From JBNKFV01 sp050290265 (lineage in GTDB: Bacteria; Pseudomonadota; Gammaproteobacteria; Pseudomonadales; Cellvibrionaceae), in NCBI GenBank assembly GCA_050290265.1, contig JBNKHI010000015.1:3924-67923 (forward strand): a stretch of 64,000 nt of DNA, read 5' to 3'. Position 1 is the stretch's first letter. Each line of letters begins with the position of its first letter. Positions 52,945-60,941 of this stretch are shown piece by piece. The notes under the pieces were generated by a model, which was given only the letters and a program-made list of their open reading frames with translations, had not been told where the DNA came from and ran no database searches. The position numbers and the translations under genes are program-made.

Positions 52945-54873
52945 TCACCCTTCTAACTCAACCCATCGATCCAGACATTCCTCCAGCTTAGCCTGCGTAG
53001 CTTCAAGATCAGCTAAAACAGCACTGACCTCATCACGATCGCCTTGATAAAAGCTTGGACTTGCAACTTGCGCTTGCAGTTTTTCGAGTTTTTGCTCAAG
53101 ACCTTCCATTTTCTTAGGCAATTCGTCGAGTTCACGCTGCAATTTGTAAGTTAATTTTTTTACCGCCTTGCTGGCCGTCTCAGTGCCTGAGTCCGGCGTT
53201 ACTGCCGCAACTTCAACTGAAGAAACACTCTGCTCAGCATCCCTGATTTTCTTTGCCTCCAGCGCCTTCTCTTCGCTATACCACTGACCACCTTGACGCA
53301 ACCAGTCGTGATAACCACCGACATACTCTTTAACAACACCTTCGCCTTCAAAGGCAATAGTGCTACTAACCACGTTATCCATAAACTCACGGTCATGGCT
53401 GACCAACAATACTGTACCCTCGTAGCCAGTCAACGCGTCTTCTAACAATTCCAGTGTTTCGATATCCAAGTCGTTCGTTGGTTCATCCAATACTAGAAGG
53501 TTACTGGGTTTGCTAAACAATTTCGCTAGCAACACTCTATTTCGCTCCCCCCCAGACAATGCGTTCAGAGGGGTTCTTGCACGCTCACCAGTGAACAGGA
53601 AGTCATTAAGGTAGCTGATTATGTGACGACTCTGACCATTTACCTCAATGCTGTCTCGCCCCTCCGAAATATTGTCAAAGGCGCTTGCATTCAAATCTAG
53701 GGTGTCACGCATCTGATCGAAATAGGCCACCTGCAGATTGGTACCCAGGCGAACAGTCCCTTTTTGTGGCTCACATTGACCAAGAATCAGCTTGAGTAAG
53801 GTACTTTTACCAATACCGTTGGGACCGAGAAGTCCTATCTTGTCGCCCCGTAATATCTGACAGGAAAAATCATCGATAACAGAATTGCTGCCCCAGCCAA
53901 ATGAGACCCGCTGCAACTCTGCCACAAGCTTGCCAGACAAATCGCCACGATCCATTTGCAGGTTTACTTGGCCAGTCTGCTGGCGACGTTGCAGGCGCTC
54001 TTCGCGCATACTCTTTAACGCCCGAACCCTGCCTTCATTACGCGTACGGCGAGCCTTAATACCTTGCCGAATCCAAGTTTCTTCCTGAGCTAGGCGCTTA
54101 TCGAACAAAGCGTTATGTCGAGCTTCTTCCTCTAACTGCTGAGCTCGAAATTCTAAAAAGCCAGTGTAATCCCCCGCCCGACGGGTAATCTGACCACGAT
54201 CTAATTCAGCAATATGATTCGCTACCGTTTGCAAAAAGGCACGGTCATGGGTAATAAAAATTAAAGCCCCACCGAAACTATTCAGAGTAGTTTCAAGCCA
54301 CTCAATAGCGCCCACATCCAAATGGTTTGTAGGTTCATCTAACAATAGGATATCAGGAGCTTGAACCAACGCCTTAGCCAAAGACACCCGCCGGCGCCAA
54401 CCGCCGGAAAGGTCTCGCAAACGGGCGCTTTCAGGCAATGCCAACCTGGACAGGATAGTCCGAATACGCGTTTCAAGGCGCCACCCGTCTGCAGCTTCAA
54501 TTTGCTGCTGGATTCTACCGAGCTCATCCATACTTTTGGCGTCAGTTTTATGTAAGAGCGCTTCATACCGGCTGAGCGCGAGACCGACTTCAGATAAGCC
54601 TTGGGCTACTGCTTCAAATACCGTAAATTCGCTTGGTTCAGGTAAGTCTTGCTCCAAACGAGCGATTTTCAAACCAGGCTTGCGCCATACAGCCCCACCA
54701 TCCAATTCCATGTCGCCAGCCAGAACTTTCAGCAGACTGGATTTACCCACGCCATTCCGCCCTATTAAGCACAAGCGTTGGCCGCTAAATATTTCTAAAT
54801 CCTGGTTGTCCAGTAATGCCTGTGTGCCAACATGCAAAGAGGCTTTCTCTAATTTAATCAGTAGGTTGCTCAT
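52945..54873 (-). CDS. uup: ABC-F ATPase Uup
   Basis: 642 residues: two ABC domains without membrane parts, acting on ribosomes or DNA intermediates. Domain 1 has Walker A GRNGVGKSSLLK, signature LSGGWRRRVSLAKALV and Walker B DILLLDEPTNHLD. Domain 2 has GPNGIGKSTLLK, LSGGERNRVLLAKLF and NLLVLDEPTNDLD. A short linker (P-site tRNA interaction motif type) and a C-terminal coiled coil (LTYKLQRELDELPKKMEGLEQKLEKLQAQV), which in E. coli Uup binds DNA, complete the family plan. Confidence 0.96.
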   Translation of the reverse strand: MSNLLIKLEKASLHVGTQALLDNQDLEIFSGQRLCLIGRNGVGKSSLLKVLAGDMELDGGAVWRKPGLKIARLEQDLPEPSEFTVFEAVAQGLSEVGLALSRYEALLHKTDAKSMDELGRIQQQIEAADGWRLETRIRTILSRLALPESARLRDLSGGWRRRVSLAKALVQAPDILLLDEPTNHLDVGAIEWLETTLNSFGGALIFITHDRAFLQTVANHIAELDRGQITRRAGDYTGFLEFRAQQLEEEARHNALFDKRLAQEETWIRQGIKARRTRNEGRVRALKSMREERLQRRQQTGQVNLQMDRGDLSGKLVAELQRVSFGWGSNSVIDDFSCQILRGDKIGLLGPNGIGKSTLLKLILGQCEPQKGTVRLGTNLQVAYFDQMRDTLDLNASAFDNISEGRDSIEVNGQSRHIISYLNDFLFTGERARTPLNALSGGERNRVLLAKLFSKPSNLLVLDEPTNDLDIETLELLEDALTGYEGTVLLVSHDREFMDNVVSSTIAFEGEGVVKEYVGGYHDWLRQGGQWYSEEKALEAKKIRDAEQSVSSVEVAAVTPDSGTETASKAVKKLTYKLQRELDELPKKMEGLEQKLEKLQAQVASPSFYQGDRDEVSAVLADLEATQAKLEECLDRWVELEG

Positions 54874-55215
54874 ACAGCTTAAAGTACTTTTATAAAGATA
54901 ATACTCACCAGATTAGTAACATCTAGCTAGGCTAGGAACTAAGCTGGCACGAAAGTGCCGGCAATTATATAGTGATAAAATCGATAAAGATGCCCAAACA
55001 TGAGCGTCAGCATGAAAAACTGAAAAAACACGAATTTTAAACGCTACCTATCATAGATTGCTGCGGCAGCACTACTCACCTTTGTACTTACACCGTTAGC
55101 AGTAACAGTGACGATGAAGATGAAAACTTGGCTAGGACTGCTGAGTGATATGATTCATAACGGATTCGATGAAGAGGACTAATGGCTGCTATGCAGCCAT
55201 TTACACTAAGCCAGC
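54874..55215. other. Intergenic region between uup and the MFS permease gene
   Basis: 342 bp. No gene is convincingly present; a 22-codon frame (55114-55182, MKMKTWLGLL...) has no ribosome-binding site. A 9-bp perfect hairpin (AATGGCTGC/GCAGCCATT, 55181-55201) lies 15 nt past the MFS stop and may terminate that transcript weakly. Confidence 0.5.
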
Positions 55216-56547
55216 TTATCTGACTTTTAGGCCGAGTGCCAAGACGCCTGCCAAACAGGTAGGGATCGCAAAAATTAAAAAGTTCCCCTCCAGATTTAAA
55301 CCCGCAGCAATCAGAAAACCACCTACATAAGGGCCTACAACGGCACCAAACCGTCCCAAACCGATAGCCCACCCCACTCCGGTAGTCCTAACATCAGCCG
55401 GGTACAATTTGGCAGCTACCGCGTAAAGGCCACAAAACCCGCCCTGCAACAAAAAACCTACCACAAACAGGCTGACAAATAGTGACAACGTTTCTGAAAA
55501 TTGTGAGTACACGACCATAGCCGCCGACGCCACAATCAAAAACCAGCCAATCAGCGCGGTAAGGCCGACCCTGGTAGCGATCCAGCCAAGCAACACAATA
55601 CCCAAAACACCACCACCATTCAGTACAGCTGCACTATACACTCCAGCAGCTTCAGAAAGGCCAGCATCAACCACCAGCTTAGGCACCCAACTCATTAAAA
55701 AATATAAACTGATAAAACAGAAAAAGAACGTCAGCCACAGCTGTATCGTTTTTAGCCGCCGCTCAGGTGTTAATAAACTCACTACGGTTGCCTTATCAGC
55801 GTGCGCCTCAACCTCGGTTTGAGGTAATTGAAGCAACGGCTTATAACTCAGCTGTTTGAGGATTACATTAATTTTTTGCAGAGCACCAGGCGGCTGCCGT
55901 GTGGATAAAAACTGCAGCGATTCAGGCATCCAAAAATATACCAGCACCAACATGGCGAGTGTCATCAATCCACCAGCAACAAATACACTTTGCCAACCGA
56001 AGCTGGTCAATAAAGGGGCTGCAATAAAACCTCCCAAAGATGCCCCCAGTGGATAACCTGCAGTTACCGCCACCACGGTAAGACTGCGATATTTTTCTGG
56101 GGTATATTCAGACGTAATAGTGGCAAGACTTGCCAGTAAACCACCTACTCCCAACCCCGTCGCGAGGCGCAATATGATCAATAACCACAAGGTGCTCGAA
56201 ACACTAGTGGCCAACATACTGATTCCAATAACCGCAACACTGGCAAGAATCATCTTTCGACGACCGATTATATCTGACAGAGGGGCGATAAACATGGCAC
56301 CGAGCATCATGCCAGCCAGCGCTGTACTGAAAAGCAAGCCCAGTTGTTGAGGTGGAATACTCAGGTCATTACCAATACTGTGGGCAGTAAATGCCATGGC
56401 AGTAACGTCAAAACCGTCAAGTATATTCAATAACAATGCAATAAATATGACCATCCACTGCACTGGTTTCACGCTATTACTATTGATGATCTGACCAACA
56501 TCATCACCAAGCATAGGCGATGTACTTTTCTCAATGACAACTGCCAT
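55216..56547 (-). CDS. MFS permease, aromatic acid:H+ symporter type
   Basis: 443 residues with 12 helices. AAHS-type motifs: ILLLNILDGFDVTAMAFTAHSIG-like first helix (the DGFD acidic pair) and PLSDIIGRRKMILASV between helices 2 and 3 (MFS motif A), YFLMSWVPKLVVDAGLS in helix 7. This family carries 4-hydroxybenzoate, benzoate, vanillate and related acids (PcaK, BenK, VanK); the exact substrate cannot be read. Start set at the ATG after AAAGGGTTG; a frame 17 codons longer exists. It follows FecR on the same strand after 112 bp and so completes the receptor/sigma cluster. A contribution of some other sugar-acid substrate cannot be excluded. Confidence 0.88.
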   Translation of the reverse strand: MAVVIEKSTSPMLGDDVGQIINSNSVKPVQWMVIFIALLLNILDGFDVTAMAFTAHSIGNDLSIPPQQLGLLFSTALAGMMLGAMFIAPLSDIIGRRKMILASVAVIGISMLATSVSSTLWLLIILRLATGLGVGGLLASLATITSEYTPEKYRSLTVVAVTAGYPLGASLGGFIAAPLLTSFGWQSVFVAGGLMTLAMLVLVYFWMPESLQFLSTRQPPGALQKINVILKQLSYKPLLQLPQTEVEAHADKATVVSLLTPERRLKTIQLWLTFFFCFISLYFLMSWVPKLVVDAGLSEAAGVYSAAVLNGGGVLGIVLLGWIATRVGLTALIGWFLIVASAAMVVYSQFSETLSLFVSLFVVGFLLQGGFCGLYAVAAKLYPADVRTTGVGWAIGLGRFGAVVGPYVGGFLIAAGLNLEGNFLIFAIPTCLAGVLALGLKVR

Positions 56548-56659
56548 AGTCAACCCTTTCGTTTTTATTATTAAAATTAAACCAACAACTTTTGGCACTG
56601 AGTAATCAACAACAAAGTTCCCTCTTGTCTACGGAGCTTTGCGAAGATACCGCTAAAAA

Positions 56660-57685
56660 TTACTCTTCTAATCGCGTAAGAATGATTCGATTATGTAAAT
56701 CATCATAGTGCACCGCGAGATTAAAACTGCTTTTAAAAACTTCCAACACAGCATCAAGGTCATGCAAACTGATGGCGCCGACCACGGCTTCATCAGCCAG
56801 CTCAGCATCACCTAAGGCTAATTGCGTACTGTAATAACGATTCAAATCTTGAATCACATTGCCCAGCGGTATGCCATCATATATTTGCACACCCGTTACC
56901 CACGACCGTACCGACTCAATATCGGTGCCTGTGATGACTGCATCGAGATGATCTGCATGCATATTCACCTGCTCACCCGGTTTCAACAAATTAGTATCGC
57001 TAAAATCTGCATTGATAAACTGTTGTAGTGCCACCTGATTTTTGGGAGTCACCGACACCAAACCATGAGCAACAGTAACGGCCGCATAATCCGCTGTATC
57101 TACCTGAACATTAAAACGGGTGCCCAACACTTTGACAAAACCGTAAGGCGTTTCAATCACAAATGGCCTCTGTTTATCCGGCGCAATATCAAAAAATGCC
57201 TCACCCTGTAACAAATTTACTTTGCGTATTGCACCTTCCATGATGATACGGATTTGCGTATTGGTGTTCAGGGTAACAACGGATCCGTCATTCAATACCA
57301 CGCTTTCACTTTGGCCAATCTGGGTTCGAAAAGTCTTTTGTTGCGGTTGCTGAACCACCACAAAGATAGCCAATATCAACATAGCAACGGCAGCCAAGCT
57401 GCCCCACCAAACACGCTTTTTACCAGCAACTGGTTTTGATGCAGGAGAGGTCAACTTCGAAACAGAAGCCTGATCACCAGCTTGCGTCGTGCGCATTGGC
57501 TCAACGGCATTAGCAGCTTCCCAGAGCGCTTCAGCTTCAATGTAAGCCAACTGATGTTCGATTTTTTCTTCGAGCCAGTGATCAAAATTCTGCTTATCAG
57601 CATCGCTGAACAAAGGTGACTGCAATTTTACCAGCCATTCAATAGCCATCTCGATTTGCTGGGTAGTTGGATTAGGTAATGTCAT
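56660..57685 (-). CDS. FecR-family anti-sigma factor
   Basis: 341 residues. N-terminal cytoplasmic DUF4880-type sigma-binding helix (EMAIEWLVKLQSPLFSDADKQNFDHWL), one membrane helix (WWGSLAAVAMLILAIFVVV), then the periplasmic FecR domain (TQIGQSESVVLNDGSVVTLNTNTQI; GTRFNVQV) and a C-terminal STN-like part (IPLGNVIQDLNRYYSTQLALGDAELADEAVVGAISLHDLDAVLEVF). It should hold the ECF sigma factor until the signal arrives from the STN receptor. 45 bp after the sigma gene, same strand, so one operon. Confidence 0.93.
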   Translation of the reverse strand: MTLPNPTTQQIEMAIEWLVKLQSPLFSDADKQNFDHWLEEKIEHQLAYIEAEALWEAANAVEPMRTTQAGDQASVSKLTSPASKPVAGKKRVWWGSLAAVAMLILAIFVVVQQPQQKTFRTQIGQSESVVLNDGSVVTLNTNTQIRIIMEGAIRKVNLLQGEAFFDIAPDKQRPFVIETPYGFVKVLGTRFNVQVDTADYAAVTVAHGLVSVTPKNQVALQQFINADFSDTNLLKPGEQVNMHADHLDAVITGTDIESVRSWVTGVQIYDGIPLGNVIQDLNRYYSTQLALGDAELADEAVVGAISLHDLDAVLEVFKSSFNLAVHYDDLHNRIILTRLEE

Positions 57686-57730
57686 AACTTACTCTTGGTA
57701 CACACAGGTACACTGATCCTGTTATTGTCA

Positions 57731-58342
57731 TCAAGCGCTTTCAGCACTGTGATCACTCAATGCCCCTCGCAATACAGCCAGGGTTTTCATTAAATACTTT
57801 TCTACACTACTCACTGACACACCCAACTCGATGCTGATTTGTGAGTAACTTTTACTGTCAAAGCGATTCATCTCAAACGCTCTGCGATAAATCTCTGGCA
57901 GCTGTTGATAAGCACTGCTGACTTTATCCAAATTTTTCTCGGCTGCAACGAAACGTTCTGGATTTTGCGCCTCAGTCTGATCGTGATACTGCTCGCCATC
58001 ATGCAATGAAAGATAGAGATCTTCTCGCCCTTTTTTGCGCAGACGATTGGCGGCCAGATTAGCGGCCGTTTTGAAAACATAAGCTTTTAAGTCTTGCGTT
58101 GTTTCCAGAGAGTCACGACGCATCACATTATGGTAAGTGTCTTGCGCTATATCTTCAGCAGTATGTACATCCGGCAAGCGGCGACGGAGAAACCTAAGCA
58201 ATGCCGCATTGTACGCACTAAACATAGCATGATAGACACTTTCCTTCGCTGCACCCGTCCGTAAGCGATTAACTGCCGGTTTAGCAGCATCAATACTAAA
58301 CACATTATTTTCATGCTTTTTAACACTGGCTTTAGTCACCAT
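57731..58342 (-). CDS. FecI-type ECF sigma factor
   Basis: 203 residues. Region 2 (AALLRFLRRRLPDVHTAEDIAQDTYHNVMRR, the DIAQDTY core-binding helix) and region 4 (LDKVSSAYQQLPEIYRRAFEMNRFDSKSYSQISIELGVSVSSVEKYLMKTLAVLR, helix-turn-helix) are complete, no region 3. Sequence class fits FecI-like iron/carbohydrate-uptake sigma factors. Start at the ATG giving MVTKASVKK; a GTG six codons earlier is the longest frame. Forms a pair with the following FecR. Its promoter targets are presumably the receptor genes upstream. Confidence 0.92.
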   Translation of the reverse strand: MVTKASVKKHENNVFSIDAAKPAVNRLRTGAAKESVYHAMFSAYNAALLRFLRRRLPDVHTAEDIAQDTYHNVMRRDSLETTQDLKAYVFKTAANLAANRLRKKGREDLYLSLHDGEQYHDQTEAQNPERFVAAEKNLDKVSSAYQQLPEIYRRAFEMNRFDSKSYSQISIELGVSVSSVEKYLMKTLAVLRGALSDHSAESA

Positions 58343-58429
58343 TTCGCCAATACCGAACACTTCCGCGTGTTTTTTTAGTTATCATGTTTTACGGCCTGTT
58401 TATATCCATACTAGGTACGAACAATACAG

Positions 58430-58457
58430 CGCTTGCCAGCCCAACGACTGGCAAGCG
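58430..58457 (-). terminator. Hairpin between the second receptor and the sigma factor
   Basis: CGCTTGCCAG / CTGGCAAGCG, a perfect 10-bp stem with an 8-nt loop, begins 7 nt past the receptor stop. The following CTGTATTGTTCG is only moderately T-rich. It suggests that receptor and sigma/anti-sigma genes are at least partly separate transcripts. Confidence 0.65.
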
Positions 58458-58463
58458 GGTTAG

Positions 58464-60809
58464 TTAGAAATCGTACTGCACTGTCACACCAGAGGTACGT
58501 GGTGCACCAAACGTTGCGAACGCAATTTGCGAACTGCGCTGCGAATAAATATGCGTACGATATTCTTCGTCTGCCAGGTTTTTAACCCAGGCAGTGATAT
58601 TCCAGTTCTCACTGGCAGAATGCCACGCAATATGGGCATCCCACAAATCATAAGATGGAATAGTGGTAATGTCGTTATTGTCGGGATCGTAATAACTCTT
58701 GTCTTGATAACGATAGCTGACTTTGGCGTAGAGGGTGCCGTTATCCCCCAGATCAAATCCATAACGACCGTAAGCATGAGCCGTAAACTCAGGCGCTTGG
58801 CGCAGTTCATTCCCAGAGAAATTCGGAATGCAGCCATCAGCTGGATCTGAACTGACCCCGAGCGTTCCATCTGCACATGGCAACGTACCACCACCCGGCG
58901 CAAGGTTGGCAACTTCTGGCGTAAAATCAGAATATTCTGTCTGTAAAAACGCTACGCTACCACCAAACTCCAACGCGTCTATTGGCAGCCAGGTAAATTC
59001 AACTTCTACACCAGAGATATCAGCCTCAGCAGCATTTTCGGTAATAAACTCACCGAACTGATTGCCGGGGTTATCGGCCAATTGGGTAAAACGGGTCACC
59101 TGAAGATTGCTGTAGTCAGTATAAAAGGCAGCAACATTCAAGCGCAGGCTTTGATCAAACCAGGTAGATTTCAAACCAACTTCATAGTTAATGGCCTCTT
59201 CTTCATCAAAAGAGTTCAGGGCTCGCTGGGGTGTTGATGGCGAACCAATAAAACCGCCACTTTTAAAGCCGTTACCAATGCTGGCGTAGAGCATGGCGTC
59301 TTCGCTGAATTGCCAGTCGGCAGCAATTTTTGCCGATACATTGCTCCAGTCGTCTTTGGACTCGACATAAAAATTTTCCTGGATAAACACACCCACCGGT
59401 GCAATGCCATCATCAATATCACCCGCAAAGGCAACTTCTTTTTCTTCATAGGAGTAACGTAACCCCGCCGTCACCGAAAAACTGTCATTTATACGCCAGG
59501 TATTTTGGCCGTAAACAGCCCAACTGGTGCTATCGTTTTTCTGCTGAGAGCTATTCACTATGAGACGATCTGGCAAGCGGCCATAATCAACAGGAATCAC
59601 ATTGCCTCCGCAGTTGGGAATACAAAATGTTTCTGTTCGCTCAATGTCTTCCAGGCTATAAAACAGGCCTACTACCCAGTCGCTACTTTCACCTTGGGAC
59701 GACAAGCGCAATTCCTGGGTGATTTGTTCGGTGGACTCGATGGCAGCGTCAGTGACGTCGCGTCTAAAACCCAATTCTGGTGCAACAGTAGGGTCTGTTG
59801 TGCTCAATCCCGGTAAGCCTTCGGAGTCTTCAGCCCAGTCAAAATCACTTTCTCTCCACGAGGTAATCGAAGTTAAGGTAAGGGCATCAAAATCGGCGGT
59901 TAAGCGCACCGAGTAACCTTCTACCTCACGATCCGTATAACCAATCTCGTCATTCGCAGCAGAGAATGGATCGCCAGCGCCCCCAAAAGCCTCATTCACC
60001 GCAATGGGGTCATTAGCATCACCATTCACGGAGTCACCCGCGTGTCCAACGGGTTCACGATTGGTATCACCATTGTCATCATCGGCACCGTCGGCACTGA
60101 ACAGAAGATTGACGTTATCGTTAATTATCCAGAGCAATTGCCCACGCCATGCCAGTGTGTCTTGACTTCCGCGCGTGGAACCATCCAACACATTATGCAA
60201 ATGGCCATCGTAATTACGCTGACTGAACGTAAGTTTACCTAACAGATTGTCAGTCAGTGGACCGCTGACCATCGCGCCATAGTCAAAGCGGCCATTGTCG
60301 CCCACCGTCATCCGAGCCCGCCCGATCAATGTGTCGGATGGCCGAGCCGTTACAAAGTTGATGGAACCACCAATAGAGTTTTTACCATAGAGGGTACCCT
60401 GCGGGCCGCGTAATACTTCAACGCGCTCCAGATCAAAAATATCGAATACCTGCGCAGTACGGGCAGCAATATACACATCGTCAATAGAAACCACGGTAGA
60501 GTCAGAAGCTGCCGCGCCATCTTCTTTGGTACCGATGCCGCGAATAGCAATTTCCGGCTGGCCAGCACTAAATGCAGAGAACACCAACCCTGGGGTACGA
60601 CTGCCGATATCCTCCAGATTGGCAACACCGTCTTCACGAATCTGATCACCACTGAAAGCGGTAATGGCCAAAGGAATATCCTGTAGACTTTCCTCTTTTT
60701 TCTGGGCCGTAACCACTATTTCTTCCAACTGAGCGGCACTGGCTACGTTGGTAATACAAAATCCGGAAACGCCTGCAATTGTGGCTAACAACATGTTTTT
60801 TCTTATCAT
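58464..60809 (-). CDS. TonB-dependent outer-membrane receptor (no STN domain)
   Basis: 781 residues: signal peptide (to about residue 26, FCITNVASAA), TonB-box-like EEIVVTAQ, plug domain (FSGDQIREDGVANLEDIGSRTPGLVFS; VEVLRGPQGTLYGKNSIGGSINFVTARP, the conserved plug end), then a 22-strand beta barrel ending in SGVTVQYDF with the terminal Phe expected for outer-membrane insertion. It closely resembles the next receptor in the plug (both have GQPxIxxRGIG then DDGAA/EDGAA). Members import siderophores but also aromatics, glycans and plant compounds. GGAG lies 10 nt upstream of the start. Confidence 0.95.
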   Translation of the reverse strand: MIRKNMLLATIAGVSGFCITNVASAAQLEEIVVTAQKKEESLQDIPLAITAFSGDQIREDGVANLEDIGSRTPGLVFSAFSAGQPEIAIRGIGTKEDGAAASDSTVVSIDDVYIAARTAQVFDIFDLERVEVLRGPQGTLYGKNSIGGSINFVTARPSDTLIGRARMTVGDNGRFDYGAMVSGPLTDNLLGKLTFSQRNYDGHLHNVLDGSTRGSQDTLAWRGQLLWIINDNVNLLFSADGADDDNGDTNREPVGHAGDSVNGDANDPIAVNEAFGGAGDPFSAANDEIGYTDREVEGYSVRLTADFDALTLTSITSWRESDFDWAEDSEGLPGLSTTDPTVAPELGFRRDVTDAAIESTEQITQELRLSSQGESSDWVVGLFYSLEDIERTETFCIPNCGGNVIPVDYGRLPDRLIVNSSQQKNDSTSWAVYGQNTWRINDSFSVTAGLRYSYEEKEVAFAGDIDDGIAPVGVFIQENFYVESKDDWSNVSAKIAADWQFSEDAMLYASIGNGFKSGGFIGSPSTPQRALNSFDEEEAINYEVGLKSTWFDQSLRLNVAAFYTDYSNLQVTRFTQLADNPGNQFGEFITENAAEADISGVEVEFTWLPIDALEFGGSVAFLQTEYSDFTPEVANLAPGGGTLPCADGTLGVSSDPADGCIPNFSGNELRQAPEFTAHAYGRYGFDLGDNGTLYAKVSYRYQDKSYYDPDNNDITTIPSYDLWDAHIAWHSASENWNITAWVKNLADEEYRTHIYSQRSSQIAFATFGAPRTSGVTVQYDF

Positions 60810-60941
60810 AGGTGTCTAGCTCCATTACGTTATTATGTTATTGGTGGAACAACAGGCTTGGCATAATTAGCCTGCTATCGATGTACAAGACACCGCTGCC
60901 CACAAACACCTCATCTAAAAAATCCATTTTTTGTATTTTTT

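Noticed and set aside
55114..55182. 22-residue frame MKMKTWLGLLSDM...
   Set aside because: No ribosome-binding site, no terminator logic and no recognisable product.
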